Below the pieces are notes generated by a model. It did no database searches. It saw only the letters and a program-made list of their open reading frames with translations, and had not been told where the DNA came from. Made by a program: the position numbers and the translations under genes. DNA of 64,000 nt, taken from the NCBI GenBank assembly GCA_963719275.1, contig CAVRBT010000010.1, positions 248,001 through 312,000 on the forward strand. The letters are read 5' to 3'. Origin of the DNA: AC-32 sp963719275 (GTDB lineage Bacteria; Actinomycetota; Thermoleophilia; Gaiellales; Gaiellaceae). Positions 8,501-16,415 of the stretch are shown here, in pieces (positions within the stretch are counted from its first letter, which is position 1; every line of letters begins with the position of its first letter).

Positions 8501-9618
8501 GCACGCTCGACGGAATCTTCCTCGCCCGGCCGCAGAACGTGGCCGAGGGGGTTCCACTCGCGGTCAAGGACCTGTTCGACACCGCCGGGCTAGTCACGAC
8601 CTACGGCTCGATCCTGTTCGCCGAGCACGTGCCGTCGCAGACCGCCGAGGCCGTGCGGCGCCTGGAGGCGGCGGGCTACGCGAATGTCGGCAAGACGAAC
8701 CTGCACGAGTTCGCATACGGCACGACCTCCGAGAACGAGCACTTCGGCTCCGTCCCGAACCCGCGCTACCCGGGGCGGATCGCAGGCGGGTCGAGCGGCG
8801 GCTCGGCGGCCGCTTTGGCGGCCGGGCTCGCCGACACGGCACTCGGCACCGACTCGGGCGGCTCGATCCGGATCCCCGCGGCCTGCTGCGGGGTCACCGG
8901 CTTCAAGCCGACGTGGGGGCTCGTGCCGCTCGACGGCTGTTTCCCACTCGCGCCGAGCTACGACCACGCGGGCCCGATGGCGCGGGACGTGGCGACCTGC
9001 GAGCGGATGCTGGTGACGCTGGCGCCGGGCTTCGAGCCGCGGCGCGTCGAGCTCGAGGAGGTCGAGGTCGGTGTTGCGTGGACGGAGCTCGCCGACCCGC
9101 TCGTGCGGACGCGCGTCGAGGACGCTGTGACGCACTTTCCACGCCGGCGCCACCTCGAGCTCCCGCTCCCAGAGCGCGTGTACCCGAGCTTCACCCGCGA
9201 GGTCGCCGACGTGCACCGCGAGCTGTTCGCCGAGCACGCGGACGAGTACGGCGAGACTGTGCGCAGGAAGGTCGAGCGGTGCCTCACTCTCACCGACGCC
9301 GAGTACGGGCGGGCGGTCGAGGCGCGCGAGCGGTACCGCGAGCAGCTCGCCGAGGCCGCGGACGGGGTCGACCTCGTGCTGACGCCGACGCTCGAGTGCG
9401 TCGCGCCGACGGCACCGGCCGACGAGCTGGCACTGCGGGGCCGCCTGACGAAGCTGACCTTCCCGCTGAACGCGGTGGGCTGGCCCGCAGCGGCGCTCCC
9501 CTGCGGGCCTGCGGAGGACGGCCTGCCCGCGTCGGTGCAGCTCGCCGCGCCGCAGGGGCAGGACGCGCTCGTGCTCGGCGCGGCGGCGGCGCTGGAGCGC
9601 GCGCTGTCCCTCGATTGA
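8497..9618 (+). CDS. amidase signature family enzyme
   Basis: The protein carries the full amidase signature: catalytic Lys in PLAVKDLFDTAG, the cis-Ser loop IAGGSSGGSAAALAAG and nucleophile Ser in GTDSGGSIRIPAACCG. Family members hydrolyse C-N amide bonds (GatA, allophanate hydrolase, aryl-acylamidase relatives). At about 373 residues it is on the short side. No gatB or gatC neighbour is present, so it is probably a stand-alone amidase rather than the tRNA amidotransferase. The conventional start is GTG 8539; CTG 8497, overlapping the preceding stop as CTGA, would add 14 residues (STLDGIFLARPQN) and restore tight coupling. The substrate is unknown. Confidence 0.85.
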   Translation: MSTLDGIFLARPQNVAEGVPLAVKDLFDTAGLVTTYGSILFAEHVPSQTAEAVRRLEAAGYANVGKTNLHEFAYGTTSENEHFGSVPNPRYPGRIAGGSSGGSAAALAAGLADTALGTDSGGSIRIPAACCGVTGFKPTWGLVPLDGCFPLAPSYDHAGPMARDVATCERMLVTLAPGFEPRRVELEEVEVGVAWTELADPLVRTRVEDAVTHFPRRRHLELPLPERVYPSFTREVADVHRELFAEHADEYGETVRRKVERCLTLTDAEYGRAVEARERYREQLAEAADGVDLVLTPTLECVAPTAPADELALRGRLTKLTFPLNAVGWPAAALPCGPAEDGLPASVQLAAPQGQDALVLGAAAALERALSLD

Positions 9619-9672
9619 CGTCACTCGAACGAGGGAGGCCGCGGGGCCTGGGCCTGCCGACAACTGCTCGTG

Positions 9673-11514
9673 ATGGTCTGCGCCCGTCTCGCTGCCGCTT
9701 TGGCCGCCGCGCTCGCGGTTGCCCTGCCGACCGCGGCCGCTGACGCCGCGGCGCCGCAGAACCTGCACGCATTCACCCTGCGCGCCGACGAGGCCCTCAC
9801 GCACACCTTCGCGCGCACGCCGTCGTTCGCCTGGAGCCCGGTTCGCGGAGCGACGCGGTACGACCTCGAGCTCTCGACGAGCAGGAACTTCCCCGACAAC
9901 GGCATCGTCTGGACGACGGAAGGCAAGGCGGAGAAGATCACGAGCCCCGCGGCCGCGCTGCCGCTCTCCCTCCCATGGATCACCGGTAACCCGTACTCGC
10001 TCTACGCGCACGTGCGGGCCTGGACACGGCGCGGCCCCACCGGCTGGAGCAAGCCGTTCGGCTTCAACATGCGCTGGCCGGCCGTCCCCAAGCCGCTGAC
10101 ACCGAGCTACCCCGGTCTCCTGCGCTGGAACAAGGTCCCCGGCTCAAGCGGCTACATGGTCTGGATGCTGGACACCGGCCGGTGGTTCACGACGCGCTCG
10201 AACATGGCCGACGAGCGCGAGTACTACGCCTTCCACCAGGACGCGACCTGGACGGGCGCAGTTCACTGGCGTGTGCGGCCGATGCGCTGGCTGTACGGCG
10301 AGACCGATAACGGCCTGCCCGTCGTCTCGTACGGCCCGTGGAGCCCGGTCTACACGAGCTACAACCCACCGTTCGGCACCGGCCCGCTCACCGCGCTCGC
10401 AACGGTGTCCGACGTCGTCTCGGACGCGGGGCACACGCGCACCCACGAGACGACGCCCGCGTTCGTCTACCGCGGCGACACCTCGATCTGGCGTAGCTCC
10501 AGCGAGCTCTACCGCGTGCTCGTCTTCAGCGACGAGGACTGCCTCAACACTGTCTTCCGCGGCGCGATCGTCGCCAGCCCCGCGTACGTCCCGCGCGAGG
10601 TTGGGCCGCTCGCGATGCCGACCGACACGAGCTCGATGCTCGCGGCCCGCAGCGCATTCCTCTCCTTCGGCCAGGAGCCGGAGTCGAAGACCGCCGAGGG
10701 CATCAACGTGAAGACAACCGAGCTCGACCTCGCTGCCGACTCGGGCACGAACAACACGGGCCTTCCGCCGTCGCAGGTCGTGAAGCCGGCGAAGGTCGAC
10801 CTCTGGGACAGCGGGCGGTACTACTGGACGGTCGTGCCGGTGAAGGCCGTCGCCGACAGCGCCGTCACGACGACGCTGGCCGCTCCGGCGAGCCCGGGCG
10901 ACACCACGGTCACGGTCGCGAACGCGACCTCGATCGCCGTCGGTGACACGTTGACGGTCGGGTCGACACCGTCGGAGCCGGCGGTCGTGACCGCCGTCAG
11001 CGGGAACCTCGTCACCCTCGCGGCCGGCTTGCGCAACGCCTACGGGCTGGGTGACTCGGTCGCGCGGCCGAGCGGTGGCGTCAAGTACGTAGACGGCGAG
11101 CTGACTCAGGACGCCTGTGCCTCCGGCCGCGAGCTGACCTTCGCGAAGGAGAGCGATCCCGTCGTGACCGGCCAGGCCGGTACGCCTTTCGCGTCCGGCC
11201 TCTCGCCCGATGGCAAGCTCGTCTCGGCCCGCAAGCCCAACCCGCGCTTCTATGGCCAGCCGCTAGTGGCCTGGGCGCCGATCGCGAGCGCTGGGCAGTA
11301 CGAGCTGCAGTGGAGCCGGAAGCTCTACCCGTGGCGAACCGCCGGCTCGCAGGTGACGTGGGCGACGTCGGCGAAGCTGCCGCTCACGCCCGGGACTTGG
11401 TACTACCGCGTCCGAGGCCTGGACTACCTGATGATGGGCTCGAAGCCCCAGATGTCCTGGTCCGACCCGGTCAGGGTCGTGGTCACGAAGCCGCGCTTCC
11501 GCGTCGTCCGCTAA
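9673..11514 (+). CDS. large secreted protein with Fn3-like repeats, function unknown
   Basis: The product is about 613 residues with a clear Sec signal peptide (ARLAAALAAALAVALPTAAADA) from ATG 9673; GTG 9670 is the adjacent alternative. The rest contains recurring beta-sandwich signatures such as PSFAWSPVRGATRYDLELST, LLRWNKVPGSSGYMVWM and LVAWAPIASAGQYELQWSR, each resembling a fibronectin type III strand pattern. It also holds a hydrophobin-like adhesive segment SPGDTTVTVANATSIAVGDT (around 408-427). No catalytic motif is visible. It is probably an exported surface or matrix protein. Its stop is followed by a conserved palindrome and a convergent gene. Confidence 0.75.
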   Translation: MVCARLAAALAAALAVALPTAAADAAAPQNLHAFTLRADEALTHTFARTPSFAWSPVRGATRYDLELSTSRNFPDNGIVWTTEGKAEKITSPAAALPLSLPWITGNPYSLYAHVRAWTRRGPTGWSKPFGFNMRWPAVPKPLTPSYPGLLRWNKVPGSSGYMVWMLDTGRWFTTRSNMADEREYYAFHQDATWTGAVHWRVRPMRWLYGETDNGLPVVSYGPWSPVYTSYNPPFGTGPLTALATVSDVVSDAGHTRTHETTPAFVYRGDTSIWRSSSELYRVLVFSDEDCLNTVFRGAIVASPAYVPREVGPLAMPTDTSSMLAARSAFLSFGQEPESKTAEGINVKTTELDLAADSGTNNTGLPPSQVVKPAKVDLWDSGRYYWTVVPVKAVADSAVTTTLAAPASPGDTTVTVANATSIAVGDTLTVGSTPSEPAVVTAVSGNLVTLAAGLRNAYGLGDSVARPSGGVKYVDGELTQDACASGRELTFAKESDPVVTGQAGTPFASGLSPDGKLVSARKPNPRFYGQPLVAWAPIASAGQYELQWSRKLYPWRTAGSQVTWATSAKLPLTPGTWYYRVRGLDYLMMGSKPQMSWSDPVRVVVTKPRFRVVR

Positions 11515-11523
11515 CCCGGCGGA

Positions 11524-11546
11524 CCAAGTAACAGTCTGTTACTAGG
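11524..11546. repeat. palindromic repeat, copy 1
   Basis: AGTAACAGTCTGTTACT (11527-11543) is a perfect 17-bp palindrome, extendable to 23 bp with one mismatched pair. The same 19-base core (CAAGTAACAGTCTGTTACT) recurs at 42735. Here it sits between two convergent genes, and the stop codon of the minus-strand gene lies inside it. No T-run follows on either side, so it is not a typical intrinsic terminator. Confidence 0.75.
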
Positions 11547-12561
11547 CTCGTTCGAGCAGGCGTGCGTCCGAGCGCCGGCGCTGCGCGCGGGCGGCCGCGA
11601 TTCCTGCGCCGCCGAGCAGCAGGAGCGGGCCGGCGACGACGAGCGCGTAGAGCAGGATCTCGAGCTCTCGCAGGAGCACTGAGCCGGCGTCATCGAGGGT
11701 CCGGTCGAAGCGGGTGGGCGCCGCTGCCGCTTGCTTCGCGGGAGTCGTCAGGGCGAGCGTGATCCGCGCGAGGCGGGCGCTCTTCAGCAGCCGCGCGTGC
11801 TTCACGCGCAGCATGGCGAGCTTCGCCCGGATGACGGCCTGACGCTCCGGCGACGCCGTCGCAAGCTCGCGCTCGAGCTGCGAGATCTGGAGCGCCTCAC
11901 GATCGACGCGACGGGTGACGTCGAGGATGCCCGTGTGCTGCTGCAGGATCGTCCCGAGCGAGGCGAGCTCCCCAAGCGCCGTCTGGACGTTCCCGACGGG
12001 AACCCGCAGCACCAGCGTCGCGCCGCCGTGCTTGCCGCCCCGCGTGGCGTACTGCACGGACGCCACGTAGCCGCCGAGGCCCTGGGTGAGGTTCATCGCG
12101 CGCTTGGCCGCATTCGAGAGCGCGTCCACACTCTTCACGCGCAGCCTGAGCCTTGCCTGGTAGCGCTGCATTCGCCCGGCCGCCGGCGCGAGATCCGAGG
12201 ACCGGGTCACGGTCCCGAAGTTCGGCACCGGTGTCTTCGGCGCCGCCCTGAGGGCGCCGACAGCTGCGCCACTGTCGCCGCTGGGAGCCTTCGCGTGCTC
12301 GACCGGGGCGACCCGCGCCTGCTGCTTCGGGCCGGGCCGGCTCAGCCCCGTCATACCGGCCGCGATGAACGAACCGAGCAGCGCGGCACCGGCGAGCGCG
12401 AGCACGACGCGGCGCGAGGGGCGCCGGAAGGTCCAACGCGGGCCCGGTGGCTCCAGCGCGCGGACCTGCGCCTGCAGCGCGGCCGGCGCGACGGGACGCG
12501 ACGCGCGCAGCTCCTCCGCGAGCTTGTCGAACCGGTCGCCCACCAGTTCAAGCGGCGACAC
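11542..12561 (-). CDS. DUF4349 membrane protein, likely anti-sigma partner
   Basis: The 339-residue protein has a short cytoplasmic N-terminus (DRFDKLAEELRASRPVAP), a membrane helix near residue 52 (VVLALAGAALLGSFIAAG), an extracytoplasmic DUF4349 region (RYQARLRLRVKSVDALSNAA, GGYVASVQYATRGG, then a coiled coil around LERELATASPERQAVIRAKL) and a second C-terminal helix followed by a basic tail. The start overlaps the upstream ECF sigma gene by 14 bp, so the pair is translationally coupled. This arrangement is typical of a sigma/anti-sigma pair; the anti-sigma role is inferred from context, as no zinc-binding HxxxCxxC motif is present. Confidence 0.8.
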   Translation of the reverse strand: MSPLELVGDRFDKLAEELRASRPVAPAALQAQVRALEPPGPRWTFRRPSRRVVLALAGAALLGSFIAAGMTGLSRPGPKQQARVAPVEHAKAPSGDSGAAVGALRAAPKTPVPNFGTVTRSSDLAPAAGRMQRYQARLRLRVKSVDALSNAAKRAMNLTQGLGGYVASVQYATRGGKHGGATLVLRVPVGNVQTALGELASLGTILQQHTGILDVTRRVDREALQISQLERELATASPERQAVIRAKLAMLRVKHARLLKSARLARITLALTTPAKQAAAAPTRFDRTLDDAGSVLLRELEILLYALVVAGPLLLLGGAGIAAARAQRRRSDARLLERA

Positions 12562-13072
12562 CGGCGCTCACCTCCTTCTCCAGCTTCTGCAGGGCGCGGC
12601 TGAGCCGCGTCGAGCACGCCGTGGCGCTGATCCCGAGTATGCGAGCGGCCGCCTCGCCGTCGAGCTCGAGCACGATCCGCAGCGCGACCACCTCGCGCTC
12701 CGCAGCGGACAGCCGCGACAAGGCCGCCTCCAGCGCCGGGGACAACCCCTCGCCGAAGACCGGCTCCTCGCTCTCGGGCATCGAAACGGCGTAGCGGCCC
12801 TCGCGCCTGCGGCGCCGCTCCTCGGCGCGGAAGTGGTCGAGCGCCGTCGAGCGAGCAAGCTGGCAGAGCCAGGTCCGAGCGCCGGCGCGCCGCGGATCGA
12901 AGCGGTGCCAGCGCTCGCACGCGCGGGCGAACGTCTCGGACGCCAGCTCCTCGGCGGTTCCTCTGTCTCCGGTCAGGTACACGAGATAGGCGTGGACGTC
13001 GTCGAGGTGGCGCTCGGCCGCCTCTGCGAATTCCGTTTTCACGGCGTCTATACGTCGCCGCTTGCCCATCAC
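12548..13072 (-). CDS. ECF-type RNA polymerase sigma factor
   Basis: This is a 174-residue two-domain sigma factor. Region 2 covers about residues 15-85 (YLVYLTGDRGTAEELASETF, TWLCQLARSTALDHFRAEER) and region 4 about 110-165 (LSRLSAAEREVVALRIVLEL and the helix-turn-helix GEAAARILGISATACSTRLS). It directs core polymerase to a small regulon. The start is GTG 13072 or ATG 13069. The gene is coupled to the DUF4349 membrane protein downstream. The inducing signal is unknown. Confidence 0.92.
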   Translation of the reverse strand: MMGKRRRIDAVKTEFAEAAERHLDDVHAYLVYLTGDRGTAEELASETFARACERWHRFDPRRAGARTWLCQLARSTALDHFRAEERRRRREGRYAVSMPESEEPVFGEGLSPALEAALSRLSAAEREVVALRIVLELDGEAAARILGISATACSTRLSRALQKLEKEVSAGVAA

Positions 13073-13078
13073 GTCACA

Positions 13079-13924
13079 TCATGCGGCGCGAACGGCCTCC
13101 TCGTACACCCGGTCGCGGGAGAAGCGCTCCAGCTCGTCGCTCAGTAGGTCCGCCGGATCGGGCGGGTCCCCGGGCGGGAAGGGTGCCGGCTCGCCGTCGA
13201 CATCCACTCCCTCGAGCCGTTTCGCCTCGTCGTGCTCGAGCTCCACGTCGTGTCCGAGCCTCGAGCGCAGCCACCCTGCGAGCAGGCACGCCTGCGCCCT
13301 CGTCCCCTCCACCTTGATCCGCGTCACGCCGCCGATCTCGGGCCAGAGCGAGGCGAGCTGCGGCCGCCAGCGGCTCGTCCGCGCCCACGCGATGTCGGAG
13401 ACCACGACCCGGTCGAAGACCTCCGCCAGCCGCGTGTACGGCCCCGGCAGACCGGGCCACTCGGTCGAGTCGACGATCAGCCGGTCGACGACGTCCACCA
13501 GCTGCTCGAACGACGACTCCCCGAACGGCGGCAGTCCCCGCCACCGCAGGAACACCGGCAAGTCCGGCAGCAGCAGCGGCTGCACGATGCTCGCCGGAGC
13601 CGCGGCGCGCGAGCCGCACAGCCGTAGGCGGATCGTCTCGACCGCGATCTGCCGCCCCTCACCTGCTGAGAACGTCTCGACCTCGACGTTCGCCTCGAGC
13701 GCGTCGCCCGCGTCGGGGTCCGGTACGAGCACGATCGTCCGCGACGGGTGCCGTTCGGCAAGGCCGCCCAGCACGTCCTCGGCCGCCTCGACCCACTCCG
13801 CGGGCACCCACGCGATGTGGGTCATCACGCTCGTCCGCTGGAACGGTTCGCCGCTCTCGGCGTTGCAGCGGAGCCGCACGAGCTCTCGGTCGATCTCCGA
13901 GACGGACGCTAGTGCCGTCGCCAC
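13079..13924 (-). CDS. opcA: glucose-6-phosphate dehydrogenase assembly protein OpcA
   Basis: GTG 13924-13922 overlaps the zwf 3' end and gives 281 residues. Recognisable features are the N-terminal TSVMTHIAWVPAEWVEAAED segment, the central LPVFLRWRGLPPFG motif and SRWRPQLASLWPEIGGVTRI, all typical of OpcA. In cyanobacteria and actinobacteria OpcA is an allosteric effector and assembly partner of Zwf. Upstream extension to 14047 is shadow sequence overlapping zwf and was rejected. It is the last gene of the pentose phosphate operon; an ECF sigma gene follows within 6 bp on the same strand. Confidence 0.9.
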   Translation of the reverse strand: MATALASVSEIDRELVRLRCNAESGEPFQRTSVMTHIAWVPAEWVEAAEDVLGGLAERHPSRTIVLVPDPDAGDALEANVEVETFSAGEGRQIAVETIRLRLCGSRAAAPASIVQPLLLPDLPVFLRWRGLPPFGESSFEQLVDVVDRLIVDSTEWPGLPGPYTRLAEVFDRVVVSDIAWARTSRWRPQLASLWPEIGGVTRIKVEGTRAQACLLAGWLRSRLGHDVELEHDEAKRLEGVDVDGEPAPFPPGDPPDPADLLSDELERFSRDRVYEEAVRAA

Positions 13925-15429
13925 TGCCGCCCGTCCTTGCGCATGAGCTCGTCCGCGGCCACGGGGCCCCATGTGCCCGCAGCGTAGTTCGGGAACGAGG
14001 GCCGGTCGCGCCGCCAGGCCGCGACGATCGCGTCCACGAGCGACCACTGCTCCTCGACCTCGTCGGCGCGCGTGAACATCCTCGCGTCGCCGAGCAAACA
14101 GTCGAGCAGCAGCCGCTCGTACGCCTCCGGGATGCCCGTGCGGAAGGCGCCGCCGTAGAGAAAGTCCATGTGCACCGTGCGCAGCCGCATCCCCTGCCCC
14201 GGCACCTTGGCAGCGAACTCGAGGGAGACGCCCTCGTCCGGTTGGATGTGGACGACGAGCACGTTGGGGCGGAGGCCGTCATCCTCGGCCACCTCGAACG
14301 GCGGGTGCGGCGCGCGCTTGAACTCGATCGCGATCGTCGTCTCGCGCCGGGCGAGGCGCTTGCCCGCGCGGACGTAGAAGGGCGTGTCCGCCCAGCGCCA
14401 GTTGTCGACGTAGAGCTTCGCAGCCACGTACGTCTCCGTCATCGAGTCGGGTGCGACGCCGTCCTCCTCGCGGTAGCCGAGCACTTCCTGGCCCTCGACG
14501 TAGCCTCGCCCGTACTGGCCGCGCCAGACGTGCTTCGGGCCGGGCGTGTGCAGCGCGCGCAGCACCTTCACCTTCTCGTTCCGCACGGAGTCCGCGGCAA
14601 AGTCAATCGGCGGCTCCATCGCGGTCAGTGCGACGAGCTGCAGCAGGTGGTTCTGGAAGACGTCGCGGATCGCGCCCGCCTGCTCGTAGAACGCGGCGCG
14701 GCCCTCGATCCCGATCGTCTCGGCGACCGTGATCTGGACGTGGTCGACGAACTGGCGGTTCCAGATCGGCTCGAAGATGCCGTTCGCAAACCGGAACGCC
14801 AGCAGGTTCTGGACGGTTTCCTTGCCGAGGTAGTGGTCGATGCGGAAGATCTCTTCCTCGGCAAAGCGGCGCTGGAGCTCTTCGTTCAGCTCGCGCGCCG
14901 AGGCGAGGTCGCTGCCGAACGGCTTCTCGACGATGAGGCGTCTCCACCCTTCGGGTGAGCGCCGCTCGCCGAGCTCGTGCATGAGCGTCGCGATCGCGTC
15001 CGGCGGGACAGCGAGGTAGTAGACCCGGTTGCCCGCGGTGCCGCGCTGCTCGTCGAGCTCGTTCAGAACCGAGATCACGCGATTCTGGCCCTCGTCGTCC
15101 GCGAAGTCGGTGGCGACGTAGCGCATGCCGTCGGCGAGCCACTCCCAGACGTCCTCCCGGAACTCGTCGCGGCCGAACTCCTGCACGGCGTGCTTCATCC
15201 GCTCGCGGAACTCGTCGTCGCCTTCCTCGCTGCGCGCGACGCCGACGACGCCGAACTTCTCGGGCAGGAGCCGTCGCAGCGCAAGCGAGTAGAGCGCCGG
15301 GAACAGCTTGCGCCGCGTCAGGTCGCCGGAAGCGCCGAAGATCACCAGCGCGCACGGCTCCGGGGTGCGCTGCAGTTGCAGGCCCTCGAGCAGCGGATTC
15401 TCGAGCTGCGGTTGCGCGGTCTCCGTCAT
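13909..15429 (-). CDS. zwf: glucose-6-phosphate 1-dehydrogenase
   Basis: The 506-residue enzyme is full length. The NADP Rossmann motif is ALVIFGASGDLTRRKLFPAL (residues 26-45), and the substrate/active-site signature is RIDHYLGKETVQN with its catalytic His. It oxidises glucose 6-phosphate to 6-phosphogluconolactone and supplies NADPH. ATG 15429 overlaps the gnd stop as ATGA, and opcA overlaps its own end. The reading frame continues upstream to 15708, but that part is antisense shadow of gnd, so the ATG at the overlap was chosen. Confidence 0.96.
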   Translation of the reverse strand: MTETAQPQLENPLLEGLQLQRTPEPCALVIFGASGDLTRRKLFPALYSLALRRLLPEKFGVVGVARSEEGDDEFRERMKHAVQEFGRDEFREDVWEWLADGMRYVATDFADDEGQNRVISVLNELDEQRGTAGNRVYYLAVPPDAIATLMHELGERRSPEGWRRLIVEKPFGSDLASARELNEELQRRFAEEEIFRIDHYLGKETVQNLLAFRFANGIFEPIWNRQFVDHVQITVAETIGIEGRAAFYEQAGAIRDVFQNHLLQLVALTAMEPPIDFAADSVRNEKVKVLRALHTPGPKHVWRGQYGRGYVEGQEVLGYREEDGVAPDSMTETYVAAKLYVDNWRWADTPFYVRAGKRLARRETTIAIEFKRAPHPPFEVAEDDGLRPNVLVVHIQPDEGVSLEFAAKVPGQGMRLRTVHMDFLYGGAFRTGIPEAYERLLLDCLLGDARMFTRADEVEEQWSLVDAIVAAWRRDRPSFPNYAAGTWGPVAADELMRKDGRQWRRH

Positions 15430-16415
15430 GCCTCCGGGCTCTTTTCGAGGTGGCCGCCGAAGGCCTTGCGCATCGCCGAGAGGACGCGGTTGCCCCAGTC
15501 GGCCTCCCCCCGCGAGGAGAAGCGATCGAAGAGCGAGGCCGCGAGCACCGGAACGGGCACGCCCTCCTCGACCGCGGCCTGTACCGTCCAGCGGCCCTCG
15601 CCCGAGTCGCTGACGCGGCCCGCGTAGTCGTCCAGGTTCGGCGACTCGTGCAGCGCCTGCGCGGTCAGGTCGAGCAACCATGACGCGATCACCGAGCCAC
15701 GGCGCCACACCTCGGAGATCGCCGGGACGTCGAGCTCGTAGCGGTAGTGGTCGGGATCGCGCAGCGGCGTCGTCTCGGCGTCCGACTCCTGGTCGTGCAG
15801 CCCCACGTTGGCGTGCTTGAGCACGTTCAGGCCCTCGGCATAGGCTTGCATCAGCCCGTACTCGATCCCGTTGTGGACCATCTTCACGAAGTGGCCCGCG
15901 CCGACCGGGCCACAGTGCAGCCAGCCCTGCTCCTCGGGCGCGGGCTCGCCGTCGCGGCCGGGCGTGCGCGCGGCCGCGTCCATCCCCGGCGCGAGCGCCT
16001 CGAAGACCGGCTCCAGTCGTGCGACGGCCTCGTCGTCACCGCCGACCATCAGGCAGTAGCCGCGCTCGAGGCCCCAGACGCCGCCGCTGACGCCGACGTC
16101 GACGAAGTGGATCCCGCGCTCGCGGAGCTCCTTCTGGCGGCGCAGGTCGTCGACGTAGTACGAGTTGCCGCCGTCGACGATCGTGTCGCCCTCCTCCAGG
16201 TGCGGCGCCAGCTCCGAGACGACACGGTCGACGATCCCGGCGGGGACCATCAGCCAGACCGAGCGGGGCGCATCCAGCTGCTGCGCTAGCTCCTCGAGCG
16301 ACGACGCTGTCGAGTCGACCTGCGGGTCGAAGGTCTTGACGTCGTGGGCGGCGGCCGTGAGGCGCTTCGTCATGTTCCCGCCCATCCGGCCGAGGCCGAC
16401 CATCCCGAGCTGCAT
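15426..16415 (-). CDS. gnd: 6-phosphogluconate dehydrogenase (decarboxylating)
   Basis: The 329-residue protein belongs to the short (YqeC/GndA-like) 6PGDH type, shorter than the ~470-residue classical form. The N-terminal dinucleotide motif is LGMVGLGRMGGNM, followed by IVDGGNSYYVDDLRRQKEL, GVSGGVWGLERGYCLMVGG and the substrate loop VGAGHFVKMVHNGIEYGLMQ with the catalytic Lys. It converts 6-phosphogluconate to ribulose 5-phosphate with CO2 release. The gene starts directly after the pgi stop, and its stop overlaps the zwf start. The short type is often NAD-preferring, but cofactor choice cannot be read here. Confidence 0.94.
   Translation of the reverse strand: MQLGMVGLGRMGGNMTKRLTAAAHDVKTFDPQVDSTASSLEELAQQLDAPRSVWLMVPAGIVDRVVSELAPHLEEGDTIVDGGNSYYVDDLRRQKELRERGIHFVDVGVSGGVWGLERGYCLMVGGDDEAVARLEPVFEALAPGMDAAARTPGRDGEPAPEEQGWLHCGPVGAGHFVKMVHNGIEYGLMQAYAEGLNVLKHANVGLHDQESDAETTPLRDPDHYRYELDVPAISEVWRRGSVIASWLLDLTAQALHESPNLDDYAGRVSDSGEGRWTVQAAVEEGVPVPVLAASLFDRFSSRGEADWGNRVLSAMRKAFGGHLEKSPEA

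Noticed and set aside
13925..14047. Longer opcA start at 14047
   Set aside because: The extra residues are shadow of zwf; GTG 13924 gives the usual OpcA N-terminus and a short overlap.
15430..15708. Longer zwf start at 15708
   Set aside because: Extra residues are antisense-like low-complexity sequence lying in gnd; ATG 15429 forms an ATGA overlap and starts just before the Rossmann motif.
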